64,000 nucleotides of DNA from Mycobacterium conspicuum (GTDB lineage Bacteria > Actinomycetota > Actinomycetes > Mycobacteriales > Mycobacteriaceae): positions 3,348,001-3,412,000 of the forward strand of contig NZ_AP022613.1 of assembly GCF_010730195.1 (NCBI RefSeq). The letters are read 5' to 3'. Every line of letters begins with the position of its first letter. The stretch's first letter is position 1. Below are positions 49,148 through 58,043 of the stretch, piece after piece. The notes under the pieces were generated by a model. The model ran no database searches and had not been told where the DNA came from. It saw only the letters and a program-made list of their open reading frames with translations. Position numbers and translations under genes: made by a program.

Positions 49148-50282
49148 CCATCGGCACCACCCGCACCGGCACGCCGTAGGTGGAGGAGTGGATCACCATG
49201 CCGTCACCGACGTAGATGCCGCTGTGGGAAGCGTCGGAATAGAAGGTCAGCACGTCGCCGGGCTGCAGGTCCGACAGCGCCACCGGCTGCCCGCCCTCCG
49301 CTTGGGCCTGGCTGGAGTGCGGCAGCGAGATGCCGGCCTGCTGGAACGCCCACATCACCAGCCCGGAGCAGTCAAATGCGCCCGGTGAGGCGCCGCCCCA
49401 CACGTAGGACGAGCCGACCTGGGTCAGCGCCGCCTGCACGACGGTCGCGCGGTCGCCGGACGGAGCTGGTCCGGGGAATCCGGGCATGCCCGGCCCGGGC
49501 AGCCCCGCGGGCTGCGGAGCACCTGGGCCCGGTGCCATCGCCGCCGCGTCGGGCGGTGGCGCACCGGGCGGTGCGGCCTGCGGCGCCGGCCCATTGGGCA
49601 GCACCGCCACCGCCGGCACCGCGCCGGGGTCGGCGAGCGCCGTCTGTTGCTGCGGCGTCAACGCGGCGTACTGCGACTTGACGACGGCGATCTGGACCTG
49701 CAACTCGCTCTGCTTCTTCTGCAGGCCCGCCCGCACGGCGGCGGCCTGTTCGGCCGCGTGCTTGGCCTCGGCGGCCGACTTGAGCGACGCCTGCTCGGCC
49801 TTGGCGGCCTGCTCGCCAGCGGCCCGATAGCTGGTCATCTCGGTGGATATCTGTCGACCCAGCACCCGCTGCAGGGCCACCCTGTCGATGAGCTGCTGCG
49901 GCGAATCGGCCGTCATGAAGGCGTTCATGCCGTCGGTGCGACCGCCCATGTATGTCGCGGCCGCCAGTTTGTTGACCGCCGCCTGGAACGTGGCCAGGCG
50001 CGCCTTCGCGGCCGCGGCCGCGGCCTGGTCATCCGCGAGCTTCTTGTCCGCCGCGCGCTGGGCGGCCAGCTTGGCGTTCAGGTCGAGCTGAGCGCTGTGC
50101 ATCGCCTCGGTGGTCTGCTCGGCCTGCCGCGACAATTGGTTGAGTTTCGCGAGTGCGTCGCTTGCGGGGTCGGCCGCCACGTGTGCGGCCAAGGCACCGG
50201 ATAGCACCGTGAAGCCGGCAAGCGTTCCGATGCAGAAGCGCGTCAAAACACGCGAAATCGGATGCTTAGAGCCAAGTCTCAA
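49110..50282 (-). CDS. ripC: NlpC/P60 peptidoglycan endopeptidase RipC-like (Rv2190c)
   Basis: A 390-aa secreted hydrolase. A signal peptide (about 1-37, ending near AHVAADPA) leads to a long coiled coil (about 40-210) of the RipC/PcsB type that inhibits or places the enzyme. A Pro/Gly-rich linker follows, then the NlpC/P60 domain (about 275-390) with catalytic Cys in GAFDCSGLVMWAF and His in SHSGIYVGDGMVIHSS. It cleaves D-Glu-mDAP bonds during daughter-cell separation; FtsEX control is reported for RipC. The TTG start has AAGGA 9 nt upstream. Confidence 0.93.
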   Translation of the reverse strand: MRLGSKHPISRVLTRFCIGTLAGFTVLSGALAAHVAADPASDALAKLNQLSRQAEQTTEAMHSAQLDLNAKLAAQRAADKKLADDQAAAAAAKARLATFQAAVNKLAAATYMGGRTDGMNAFMTADSPQQLIDRVALQRVLGRQISTEMTSYRAAGEQAAKAEQASLKSAAEAKHAAEQAAAVRAGLQKKQSELQVQIAVVKSQYAALTPQQQTALADPGAVPAVAVLPNGPAPQAAPPGAPPPDAAAMAPGPGAPQPAGLPGPGMPGFPGPAPSGDRATVVQAALTQVGSSYVWGGASPGAFDCSGLVMWAFQQAGISLPHSSQAQAEGGQPVALSDLQPGDVLTFYSDASHSGIYVGDGMVIHSSTYGVPVRVVPMDAAGPIHDARRY

Positions 50283-50487
50283 GAGAAAGTTTCCTTAAAG
50301 CTGCCAAAAACGGTGTACGTGGTTTTGCCATCGAGCCGGTTTAGGTCTCAAACAGGTTACGAAACGATATACGCGTTTGTCCAAAGGGGGCGGTTAAGAA
50401 AATGGGAAGAATTCTGTCAAAAGCTTGAGAAACGCGATTGGCGCGACCGAATGGGTCCTATCCGTCTTTCGTTGGGGCACAAGGGAA
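50283..50487 (-). promoter_or_regulatory. ripC leader and promoter region
   Basis: About 200 bp, much lower in GC than its surroundings. On the minus strand TTGACA (50420-50415) is followed 17 bp later by TTAACC, a fair sigma-A pair, leaving a leader of more than 100 nt before the ripC TTG. GTAAC and GAGAC half-sites 11 bp apart (about 50361-50345) faintly resemble an MtrA site. I could not fit a c-di-AMP riboswitch. Confidence 0.4.
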
Positions 50488-50712
50488 TTAAGCTACACCC
50501 GTTCCTCGCGATCCGGGGTCGCGGTGGATCGGCACCAACCGCAACCGGGGCGCCAGCCCCGCCTCGGCCAGCACTTCGAGAGCGGTGCGCTCGTCCTGGG
50601 ACAACGTTTCCGGCACCCCGAGCAGCACGCTGACGACGCAATCACGGCACGCCGCGCCGCGCACCGCGCAGTCGTCACAGTCGATGACCACCGGTCCGCT
50701 GATGTGTGCCAT
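50488..50712 (-). CDS. Small double-CxxC protein
   Basis: A 74-aa protein conserved, to my memory, in mycobacteria but often not annotated. Two CxxC pairs (DCDDCAVRG and CRDCVVSVLL) lie within 16 residues, suggesting zinc or Fe-S binding. The remainder (ETLSQDERTALEVLAEAGLAPRLRLVPI) is helical. It is placed just upstream of ripC on the same strand but separated from it by a long AT-rich leader. Function unknown. The ATG has AGGACCGACC-type weak ribosome site. Confidence 0.72.
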   Translation of the reverse strand: MAHISGPVVIDCDDCAVRGAACRDCVVSVLLGVPETLSQDERTALEVLAEAGLAPRLRLVPIHRDPGSRGTGVA

Positions 50713-50821
50713 AGGTCGGTCCTCTCGATCGCGCTCACGTCCGGGCTACCCGAACGCTAACCGCGGGCACCGACAACTAACGGCGCCCCGTCCGCAGCGC
50801 GGGTTTGTCGGTGCGGCTGCC

Positions 50822-50827
50822 TAGGGT
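50822..50827 (+). promoter_or_regulatory. Leaderless -10 box of the Rv2191-like gene
   Basis: TAGGGT (50822-50827), 7 nt, then the ATG at 50835. No ribosome site. This decides the start against upstream in-frame codons. Confidence 0.6.
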
Positions 50828-50834
50828 CACCGCC

Positions 50835-52721
50835 ATGGGTGAGACCGGCTCACATCAGCTGAGTTTCGCCGAGCTTGATGCCGCGGAGGAGTTGTCGTTA
50901 CGCCAGACCACCTTCGTCGTGGTGGACCTCGAAACGACGGGCGGACGCGCGAGGGGCACCGAGAACACCGCCGTAGGAGCGGATGCCATCACCGAGATCG
51001 GCGCGGTCAAGGTCCGCGGCGGCACCGTGCTCGGCGAGTTCGCCACCCTGGTGGACCCGCAGCGCAGCATCCCGCCGCAGATCGTGCAGCTGACCGGGAT
51101 CACGTCGGCGATGGTCTGCGACGCCCCCACCATCGACGCCGTGCTGCCGATGTTCATGGAATTCGCCGCAAATTCGGTGTGGGTCGCGCACAACGCCGGC
51201 TTCGACATCGGATTCCTGCGCGCCGCCGCGCAGCGGTGCCACATCGCCTGGCCCCGGCCGCCGGTGCTGTGCACGGTCCGGCTGGCCCGCCGGGTGCTCA
51301 GCCGCGAGGAGGCCCCCAGCGTGCGGCTGGCCGCGTTGGCGCGGCTGTTCGCCACCGCGTCCGAGCCCACCCACCGTGCCCTCGACGACGCCCGCGCCAC
51401 CGTCGACGTGTTGCACGCCCTGATCGAGCGAGTCGGCAACCAGGGCGTGCACACCTACGCCGACCTGCGCGCCTACCTGCCGAACGTGACACCGACCCAG
51501 CGCCGGAAAAAGGTGCTCGCCCAGGGGCTACCGCACCGGCCGGGCGTCTATCTGTTCCGCGGGCCGTCGGGCGAGGTGCTCTATGTCGGCACCGCCGTCG
51601 ACCTGCGGCGCCGGGTCGGCCAGTACTTCACCGGCGCCGATCCTCGCGGCCGGATGAAGGAGATGGTCACGTTGGCCGTCGGCGTCGATCACGTCGAGTG
51701 CGCGCACGCGCTGGAGGCCGGTGTGCGGGAACTGCGGATGCTGGCCGCCCATGCCCCGCCGTACAACCGGCGGTCGAAGTTCCCGCAGCGCTGGTGGTGG
51801 GTGGCCCTGTCCGACGAGGCGTTCCCGCGCCTTACGGCGCAGCGCGCGCCGCGCCACGACCGCGTCGTCGGCCCGTTTCGGTCCCGCGCCGACGCGGCCG
51901 AGACGGCGGCGCTGCTGGCTCGGTTCACCGGTGTGCGCACCTGCACCGCGCGCCTGGCGCGCTCGGCGCTGCACGGACCGGCCTGCCCCCCGCTGGAGGT
52001 GGCACCCTGCCCCGCCGCCCGCGACGTGACCGCCACCCAGTACGCCGCGGCGGTAGCCCGCGCCGCCGCCCTGATCGACGGGCTGGACAACGGCGCGCTG
52101 GCCGCGGCCGTGCGCCAGGTGAGCGCGCTGGCCGACCGGGGCCAATACGAGAGTGCCGCGCGCCTGCGCGACCGCATCGCCACCGCCGTCGAGGCGCTGT
52201 GGCGGGCCCAGCGGCTGCGCGCGCTGGCCGCGCTGCCCGAGCTGATCGCGGCGGCGCCCGACCCCGACGGCGGCTACCACCTGGCCGTCATCCGGCACGG
52301 CCAACTCGCCGCCGCCGGCACCGCCGCGCGCGGGGTGCCGCCGATGCCGGTGGTGCACGCCATCGCGTCCGGCGCCCAGGTGATCCTGCCCGCGCCCGGC
52401 CCGCTCGGGGGGGCGCTGGTCGAGGAGACCGCGCTCATCGCCCGCTGGCTGGCCGCGCCGGGGGTGCGCATCGTCTCGGTCGCTGGGGACGGGTGGTCTT
52501 CGCCGCTGCGCTCGGCGGGCGCCTGGACGGCGTGGGCCGCGCTGGCGCGCTCGGCGCGGCTGGCCGCACACCAGGACCCCGCGCAGGACCGGCGCCTAGA
52601 CCTGCTGGCCGAACCGCACCCATCGCGCGAGCAGCTGTTCGGCCGCACCGGAGTCGATGGCCGCGCCGGCCCGCGCCAGCCCGTCCTGCCACGCGGGCAG
52701 CCACTCAGCGCGGCTGGATAG
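50835..52721 (+). CDS. DEDDh exonuclease / GIY-YIG fusion (Rv2191-like)
   Basis: A 628-aa protein joining a DnaQ-like 3'-5' exonuclease to a UvrC-like nuclease. Exonuclease motifs: VVDLETTGG, HNAGFDIGFL and HRALDDARAT (D, E, D, H, D) in residues about 20-190. The GIY-YIG part (about 225-305) has GVYLFRGPSGEVLYVGTA and a helix with RRRVGQYF. A UVR-like helical stretch (QYESAARLRDRIATAVEAL) follows. Probably a DNA repair nuclease, related to Cho/UvrC. Its last 126 bp overlap trpD on the other strand. Confidence 0.9.
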   Translation: MGETGSHQLSFAELDAAEELSLRQTTFVVVDLETTGGRARGTENTAVGADAITEIGAVKVRGGTVLGEFATLVDPQRSIPPQIVQLTGITSAMVCDAPTIDAVLPMFMEFAANSVWVAHNAGFDIGFLRAAAQRCHIAWPRPPVLCTVRLARRVLSREEAPSVRLAALARLFATASEPTHRALDDARATVDVLHALIERVGNQGVHTYADLRAYLPNVTPTQRRKKVLAQGLPHRPGVYLFRGPSGEVLYVGTAVDLRRRVGQYFTGADPRGRMKEMVTLAVGVDHVECAHALEAGVRELRMLAAHAPPYNRRSKFPQRWWWVALSDEAFPRLTAQRAPRHDRVVGPFRSRADAAETAALLARFTGVRTCTARLARSALHGPACPPLEVAPCPAARDVTATQYAAAVARAAALIDGLDNGALAAAVRQVSALADRGQYESAARLRDRIATAVEALWRAQRLRALAALPELIAAAPDPDGGYHLAVIRHGQLAAAGTAARGVPPMPVVHAIASGAQVILPAPGPLGGALVEETALIARWLAAPGVRIVSVAGDGWSSPLRSAGAWTAWAALARSARLAAHQDPAQDRRLDLLAEPHPSREQLFGRTGVDGRAGPRQPVLPRGQPLSAAG

Positions 52722-53666
52722 CCCGGCGTGCGCGACGATGGCGCCGGCGGCGTTGAGCACCACGGCGTCGCGCACCGGGCCCGTGGCGCCGCCCAGCACC
52801 GCACGCACCTCGGCCGCGTTGGCCTGCGCGTCGCCGCCCAGCAGCTCGTCGAGCTCGGCGCGGGCGAAGCCGAACCCGGCGGGGTCGAAGGTCAGCCTGT
52901 CCACCGTGCCGGCCTGGACCCGCCAGATGGTGCTCGTCGTGGTGGTGGTCAACTCGTCGAGCCCGTCGTCGCCGTGCACGACGAGCACGCTGGACCCCCG
53001 CGCGGCGAACACTCCCGCCATCACCTCGGCCAGGTCGGCGAACGCGCAGCCGATCAGTCCCGCCCGCGGCTGGGCCGGATTGGTAATCGGCCCAAGGATA
53101 TTGAATACCGTCGGCACGCCGAGCTCGCGTCGCACGGCCGTCGCGTGCCGGTACGACGGATGAAACGTCGGCGCGAAGCAGAACCCGATCCCGACCTCGT
53201 CGAGGCTGCGCGCGACTTCCTCGGGTCCGAGGTCGATGCGCACCCCGAGCGCCTCGAGCGTGTCGGCGCCGCCGGACAGCGACGACGCCGCGCGGTTGCC
53301 GTGTTTGACCACCGGCACGCCCGCGGCCGCCACCACGATCGCGGCCATGGTGGACAGGTTGACGGTGTTGGCGCCGTCGCCGCCGGTGCCGACGATGTCG
53401 ACGGCGTCCTCCGGCATGGCGGCGGTGGGCAGCCGGCGGGCGTGACGGAGCATGACGTCGGCCAGCTCCCCGACCTCGGCGGCGGTGGGAACCTTCATCC
53501 TCATCGCCACCGCGAACGCCGCGATCTGGGCCTGACTCGCACTGCCGGCCATGATCTGGTCCATCGCCCAGGCCGCTTGGCCGCGCGCCAGGTCCTGTCC
53601 GTCCGTCAGCCGCGCCAGAACCCGCGGCCATGACAGCTGTTCCACGCGCCGATCGTCCCACGACAA
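52596..53666 (-). CDS. trpD: Anthranilate phosphoribosyltransferase
   Basis: Second step of tryptophan synthesis: transfers phosphoribose from PRPP to anthranilate. A 356-aa protein with the PRPP loop VDIVGTGGDGANTVNLST, KHGNRAASSLSGGADTLEALG and the metal/second-site DDGLDELTTT; all active-site parts look intact. The N-terminus before SWPRVLARLTDG is variable; the TTG at 53666 and the GTG at 53645 are both possible starts. It is divergent from ctaE and overlaps the nuclease gene by 126 bp at the 3' end. Confidence 0.95.
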   Translation of the reverse strand: MSWDDRRVEQLSWPRVLARLTDGQDLARGQAAWAMDQIMAGSASQAQIAAFAVAMRMKVPTAAEVGELADVMLRHARRLPTAAMPEDAVDIVGTGGDGANTVNLSTMAAIVVAAAGVPVVKHGNRAASSLSGGADTLEALGVRIDLGPEEVARSLDEVGIGFCFAPTFHPSYRHATAVRRELGVPTVFNILGPITNPAQPRAGLIGCAFADLAEVMAGVFAARGSSVLVVHGDDGLDELTTTTTSTIWRVQAGTVDRLTFDPAGFGFARAELDELLGGDAQANAAEVRAVLGGATGPVRDAVVLNAAGAIVAHAGLSSRAEWLPAWQDGLARAGAAIDSGAAEQLLARWVRFGQQV

Positions 53667-53733
53667 ATGACGCGCGCAACAAATTGTCGACCCGGGTAGT
53701 GCTCAACAACTACAAAGCGTCATACTTGCGGAT

Positions 53734-54345
53734 GTGACGAGCGCTGTAGGGACCTCGGGTACCGCGATCACGTCGCGAGTTCATTCGCTCAATCGGCCCA
53801 ATATGGTCAGTGTTGGCACCATAGTGTGGCTTTCCAGTGAGCTGATGTTCTTTGCTGGCCTGTTCGCCATGTACTTCACGGCACGAGCTCAGGCCGGCGG
53901 AAAGTGGCCGCCGCCGCCGACCGAGCTGAACTTGTATCAGGCCGTGCCGGTGACGCTGGTTTTGATCGCCTCGTCGTTCACCTGCCAGATGGGCGTGTTC
54001 GCGGCCGAGCGCGGTGACGTCTTCGGGCTGCGCCGCTGGTACGTCATCACGTTTTTGATGGGGCTGTTCTTCGTCCTCGGGCAGGGCTACGAGTACTTCC
54101 ACCTGGTGACGCACGGCACCACGATCCCCGGCAGCGCCTACGGCACGGTCTTCTACCTGGCGACCGGCTTCCACGGGCTGCACGTCACCGGCGGCCTGAT
54201 CGCCTTCATCTTCCTGCTGGCGCGCACCGCCATGACCAAGTTCACGCCCGCGCAGGCCACCGCCAGCATCGTCGTGTCCTACTACTGGCACTTCGTCGAC
54301 ATCGTGTGGATCGCGCTGTTCACCGTCATCTACTTCATTCGATAG
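53734..54345 (+). CDS. ctaE: Cytochrome c oxidase subunit III
   Basis: A 203-aa subunit of the aa3-type oxidase with five transmembrane helices, typical of the short actinobacterial form. Family segments: SVGTIVWLSSELMFFAGLFAMYF, GYEYFHLVTHGTTIPGSAYGTVFYLATGFHGLHVTGGL and YYWHFVDIVWIALF. It opens the ctaE-qcrCAB operon, coding for the bcc-aa3 supercomplex. GTG start; CATACT lies 7 nt upstream, a possible weak leaderless box. Confidence 0.97.
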   Translation: MTSAVGTSGTAITSRVHSLNRPNMVSVGTIVWLSSELMFFAGLFAMYFTARAQAGGKWPPPPTELNLYQAVPVTLVLIASSFTCQMGVFAAERGDVFGLRRWYVITFLMGLFFVLGQGYEYFHLVTHGTTIPGSAYGTVFYLATGFHGLHVTGGLIAFIFLLARTAMTKFTPAQATASIVVSYYWHFVDIVWIALFTVIYFIR

Positions 54346-54355
54346 GAGCGAGCGG

Positions 54356-55198
54356 TTGAAGAAACTGGGGTTCAGTCGATTCGCTAGTCGCGGCACCCCG
54401 CTGGCCCGGCGGCGTTTTCGCCGCCGGTTGTCGGGCGGCATGCTGCTGCTGATAGCGCTGACCATTTCGGGGGGGCTGGCCGCGGTCCTCACCCCCTCGC
54501 CCCAGGTCGCAGTCGCCGACGAGAACAACTCGGCGCTGCTGCGCACCGGCAAGCAACTGTTCGACACCTCCTGCGTGTCCTGCCACGGCGCCAACCTGCA
54601 GGGTGTGCCCGACCACGGGCCGAGCCTGGTCGGCGTCGGCGAGGCGGCCGTCTACTTCCAGGTGTCCACCGGCCGGATGCCGGCGATGCGCGGCGAGGCC
54701 CAGGCTCAGCGCAAAGACCCGATCTTCGACGAGTCGCAGATCGACGCGCTCGGCGCGTTCGTGCAGGCCAACGGCGGCGGCCCGACCGTGCAGCGCAACC
54801 CCGACGGCAGCGTCGCGATGCACTCGCTGCGCGGCGACGACCTGGGCCGCGGCGGCGACCTGTTCCGGCTCAACTGCGCGTCCTGCCACAACTTCACCGG
54901 AAAGGGCGGGGCGTTGTCGTCCGGCAAATTCGCGCCCGACCTGGGGCAAGCCAACGAGCAGCAAATCCTCGACGCGATGCTGACCGGCCCGCAGAACATG
55001 CCGAAGTTCTCCGACCGCCAGCTGTCTTTTGAGGCGAAAAGGGACATCATCGGCTACGTGCGCACGGTCGCCGAAGAGCGTGCGCCCGGCGGCTACGGCC
55101 TGGGTGGATTCGGACCCGCGCCCGAAGGCATGGCGATGTGGATCATCGGCATGGTCGCCGCGATCGGGCTGGCACTGTGGATTGGGGCGCGATCATGA
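54356..55198 (+). CDS. qcrC: Cytochrome bc1 complex diheme cytochrome c subunit QcrC
   Basis: A 280-aa membrane-anchored diheme cytochrome c, found in Actinobacteria, which replaces soluble cytochrome c and passes electrons directly to the aa3 oxidase. An N-terminal helix (about 28-45) is followed by two heme c sites: CVSCH at 73-77 and CASCH at 174-178. A C-terminal helix (about 255-278) anchors it again. The TTG start has AGGAG with 7-nt spacing. It overlaps qcrA (ATGA). Confidence 0.97.
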   Translation: MKKLGFSRFASRGTPLARRRFRRRLSGGMLLLIALTISGGLAAVLTPSPQVAVADENNSALLRTGKQLFDTSCVSCHGANLQGVPDHGPSLVGVGEAAVYFQVSTGRMPAMRGEAQAQRKDPIFDESQIDALGAFVQANGGGPTVQRNPDGSVAMHSLRGDDLGRGGDLFRLNCASCHNFTGKGGALSSGKFAPDLGQANEQQILDAMLTGPQNMPKFSDRQLSFEAKRDIIGYVRTVAEERAPGGYGLGGFGPAPEGMAMWIIGMVAAIGLALWIGARS

Positions 55199-56376
55199 GC
55201 GACACCGACAAGGACCGGACGCCCGGCGAACCCGACGAGGCCACCCTGGCGACGATGTCGAACAAGGAACTGCTGGATCTGGGCGGCAAGCTCGACGGCG
55301 TCCAGATCGCCTACAAGGAACCCCGCTGGCCCATCGAGGGCACCAAAGCCGAGAAGCGCGCCGAGCGGGGAGTCGCCCTGTGGCTTTTGCTGGGCGGTGG
55401 CTTCGGACTGGCGCTGCTGCTGGTCTTCTTGTTCTGGCCGTGGGAATACAAGCCCAAGGACGCCGACGGTAGCTTGCTGTACACGCTGGCGACCCCGTTG
55501 TACGGCCTGACGTTCGGGGCATCCATCCTGTCGATCGCCATCGGCGCCATCCTCTACCAGAAACGCTTTATCCCCGAAGAGATTACGATCCAGGAACGCC
55601 ACGACGGGGCTTCGGCCGAGATCGACCGCAAGACGGTGGTGGCGAACCTGACCGACGCGTTGGAGACCTCGACGATCAAGCGCCGCAAGTTGGTCGGCGC
55701 CTCCCTGGGCCTGGGTCTGGGCGCGTTCGGCCTGTCCACCCTGGTGGCGTTTGCTGGCGGCCTCATCAAAAACCCGTGGAAGCCGGTGGTGGACACCGCC
55801 GACGGCAAGAAGGCCGTGCTGTGGACGTCGGGCTGGACCCCGCGCTATCACGGCGAGACCATCTTCCTCGCGCGCGCCACCGGCGCCAGCGAGGGCGCGC
55901 CCTTCGTCAAGATGCGTCCCGAGGACATGGACGCCGGCGGGATGGAGACCGTGTTCCCGTGGCGCGAGTCGGACGGCGACGGCACCACCGCTGAGTCGCA
56001 CGAAAAGCTCTCGGCGATCAAGATGGGCATCCGCAATCCCGTGATGCTGATCCGCATTCGCCCCAGCGACATGCCGCGGATGGTCAAGCGTCAGGGTCAG
56101 GAGAGCTTCAACTGGGGCGAGTTCTTCGCCTACACCAAGGTCTGCTCCCACTTGGGTTGTCCCGCATCGCTTTACGAGCAGCAGTCCTACCGAATCCTGT
56201 GCCCCTGCCACCAGTCGCAGTTCGACGCGTTGCATTTCGCCAAGCCGATTTTCGGCCCGGCGGCCCGTGCGCTGGCGCAACTGCCCATCACGATCGACTC
56301 CAACGGGTATCTCGTTGCCAACGGTGACTTCATCGAACCCGTCGGACCGGCATTCTGGGAGCGGACAACAACATGA
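55195..56376 (+). CDS. qcrA: Cytochrome bc1 complex Rieske iron-sulfur subunit QcrA
   Basis: A ~393-aa Rieske protein with the actinobacterial N-terminal extension and three transmembrane helices (about 60-80, 100-120, 165-185). The 2Fe-2S ligands are in CSHLGC and CPCHQSQF. It moves electrons from menaquinol to the QcrC hemes. The ATG at 55195 overlaps the qcrC stop; the frame is open 57 bp further upstream but that overlaps qcrC. It overlaps qcrB by 4 bp. Confidence 0.97.
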   Translation: MSDTDKDRTPGEPDEATLATMSNKELLDLGGKLDGVQIAYKEPRWPIEGTKAEKRAERGVALWLLLGGGFGLALLLVFLFWPWEYKPKDADGSLLYTLATPLYGLTFGASILSIAIGAILYQKRFIPEEITIQERHDGASAEIDRKTVVANLTDALETSTIKRRKLVGASLGLGLGAFGLSTLVAFAGGLIKNPWKPVVDTADGKKAVLWTSGWTPRYHGETIFLARATGASEGAPFVKMRPEDMDAGGMETVFPWRESDGDGTTAESHEKLSAIKMGIRNPVMLIRIRPSDMPRMVKRQGQESFNWGEFFAYTKVCSHLGCPASLYEQQSYRILCPCHQSQFDALHFAKPIFGPAARALAQLPITIDSNGYLVANGDFIEPVGPAFWERTTT

Positions 56377-58031
56377 GCCCACGACTGAGTCCCCCGAAGA
56401 TCGGTGACGTCCTGGCCCGCCAGGGTGAGGACGTCGATACGCGCTATCACCCCTCGGCGGCCGTGCGTCGCCAGCTCAACAAGGTCTTCCCCACGCACTG
56501 GTCGTTTTTGCTCGGCGAGATCGCGATGTACAGCTTCGTGGTGTTGCTGCTGACCGGCGTGTACCTGACGTTGTTCTTCGACCCGTCCATGACCGAGGTC
56601 ACCTACAACGGCATCTACCAACCGCTGCGCGGGGTCGAGATGTCGCGCGCCTACGAATCGGCGCTGCAGATCTCCTTCGAGATCCGCGGCGGCCTGTTCG
56701 TCCGCCAGATACACCACTGGGCCGCGCTGATGTTCTCCGCATCGATCATGGTGCACCTGGCCCGCATCTTCTTCACCGGCGCGTTCCGACGGCCCCGCGA
56801 GGCCAACTGGGTCATCGGCTCGCTGTTGCTGATCCTGTCCATGTTCGAGGGCTACTTCGGCTACTCGCTGCCCGACGACCTGCTCTCGGGTCTGGGCCTG
56901 CGCGCCGCGCTGTCGTCGATCACGCTGGGCATGCCGGTGATCGGGACCTGGCTGCACTGGGCCCTGTTCGGCGGCGACTTCCCGGGCAACATCCTGATCC
57001 CCCGGCTGTATGCGCTGCATATCCTGCTGCTTCCGGGCATCATCCTGGCGCTGATTGGGCTGCACCTGGCGATGGTGTGGTTCCAGAAGCACACCCAGTT
57101 CCCCGGCCCGGGCCGCACCGAGCAGAACGTCGTCGGCGTGCGGGTGATGCCGGTGTTCGCCGTCAAATCGGGCGCCTTCATGGCCGCGATCGTCGGGGTG
57201 CTGGGTCTGATGGGCGGCCTGCTGCAGATCAACCCGATCTGGAATCTGGGCCCCTACAAGCCATCTCAGGTGTCGGCCGGTTCGCAGCCGGACTTCTACA
57301 TGATGTGGACCGAGGGCCTGGCGCGTGTCTGGCCGGCGTGGGAGTTCTACTTCTGGCACCACACGATTCCCGCCGTGGTGTGGGTCGCGCTGATCATGGG
57401 CCTGGTCTTCGTGCTGCTGATCATCTACCCGTTCCTGGAGAAGCGGTTCAGTGGCGACCGCGCGCACCACAACCTGCTGCAACGGCCGCGCGACGTGCCG
57501 GTGCGCACCTCGATCGGGGCGATGGCGATCTCGTTCTACATGATCCTGACCCTGATGGCGATGAACGACATCCTCGCGTTCAAGTTCCATATCTCGCTGA
57601 ACGCGACGACGTGGATCGGGCGCATCGGCATGGTGGTCCTGCCGCCGTTCGTCTACTTCATCACGTATCGGTGGTGCATTGGGCTGCAACGCAGTGACCG
57701 CGCGGTGCTCGAGCACGGCGTCGAGACCGGCATCATCAAGCGACTGCCGCACGGCGCCTACATCGAGCTGCACCAGCCGCTGGGCCCGGTCGACAGCCAC
57801 GGCCACGCGATCCCGCTGGAGTACGCCGGCGCCGCGGTTCCCAAGCGAATGAACAAGCTTGGTTCGGCCGGCACACCGGGCTCGGGCGGCTTCCTGCGCG
57901 CCGACCCGCTGTCGGAGGACAGGGCGCTGCGCGAGGCGTCGCACGCCTCCGAGGAACGTGTGCTCACCGCGCTGCGCGATTACCAGGAAAGCCTCAACGG
58001 TTCCACCAACGGCGAGCACGGCGAGCACTAA
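56373..58031 (+). CDS. qcrB: Cytochrome bc1 complex cytochrome b subunit QcrB
   Basis: A 552-aa membrane subunit with eight helices, two b hemes and the quinol sites. Heme-ligand helices include FVRQIHHWAALMFSASIMVHLARIFFTG and LLPGIILALIGLHLAMVWFQKH. The ef-loop and Qp-site regions (GYFGYSLPDDLLSGLGLRA) are intact. QcrB is the target of telacebec-type inhibitors. The long C-terminal tail (about 430-552) is typical of mycobacteria. It ends tail-to-tail with a decayed vapC. Confidence 0.97.
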   Translation: MSPRLSPPKIGDVLARQGEDVDTRYHPSAAVRRQLNKVFPTHWSFLLGEIAMYSFVVLLLTGVYLTLFFDPSMTEVTYNGIYQPLRGVEMSRAYESALQISFEIRGGLFVRQIHHWAALMFSASIMVHLARIFFTGAFRRPREANWVIGSLLLILSMFEGYFGYSLPDDLLSGLGLRAALSSITLGMPVIGTWLHWALFGGDFPGNILIPRLYALHILLLPGIILALIGLHLAMVWFQKHTQFPGPGRTEQNVVGVRVMPVFAVKSGAFMAAIVGVLGLMGGLLQINPIWNLGPYKPSQVSAGSQPDFYMMWTEGLARVWPAWEFYFWHHTIPAVVWVALIMGLVFVLLIIYPFLEKRFSGDRAHHNLLQRPRDVPVRTSIGAMAISFYMILTLMAMNDILAFKFHISLNATTWIGRIGMVVLPPFVYFITYRWCIGLQRSDRAVLEHGVETGIIKRLPHGAYIELHQPLGPVDSHGHAIPLEYAGAAVPKRMNKLGSAGTPGSGGFLRADPLSEDRALREASHASEERVLTALRDYQESLNGSTNGEHGEH

Positions 58032-58043
58032 GCGCCGCAAGCC

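Noticed and set aside
50283..50487. c-di-AMP (ydaO-type) riboswitch before ripC
   Set aside because: Such switches precede some NlpC/P60 genes, but I could not find the conserved core in this leader by eye.
50262..50633. Plus-strand frame of 123 codons across the ripC leader
   Set aside because: It begins inside ripC, crosses the AT-rich regulatory region and ends antisense to the CxxC gene; no homology or ribosome site seen.
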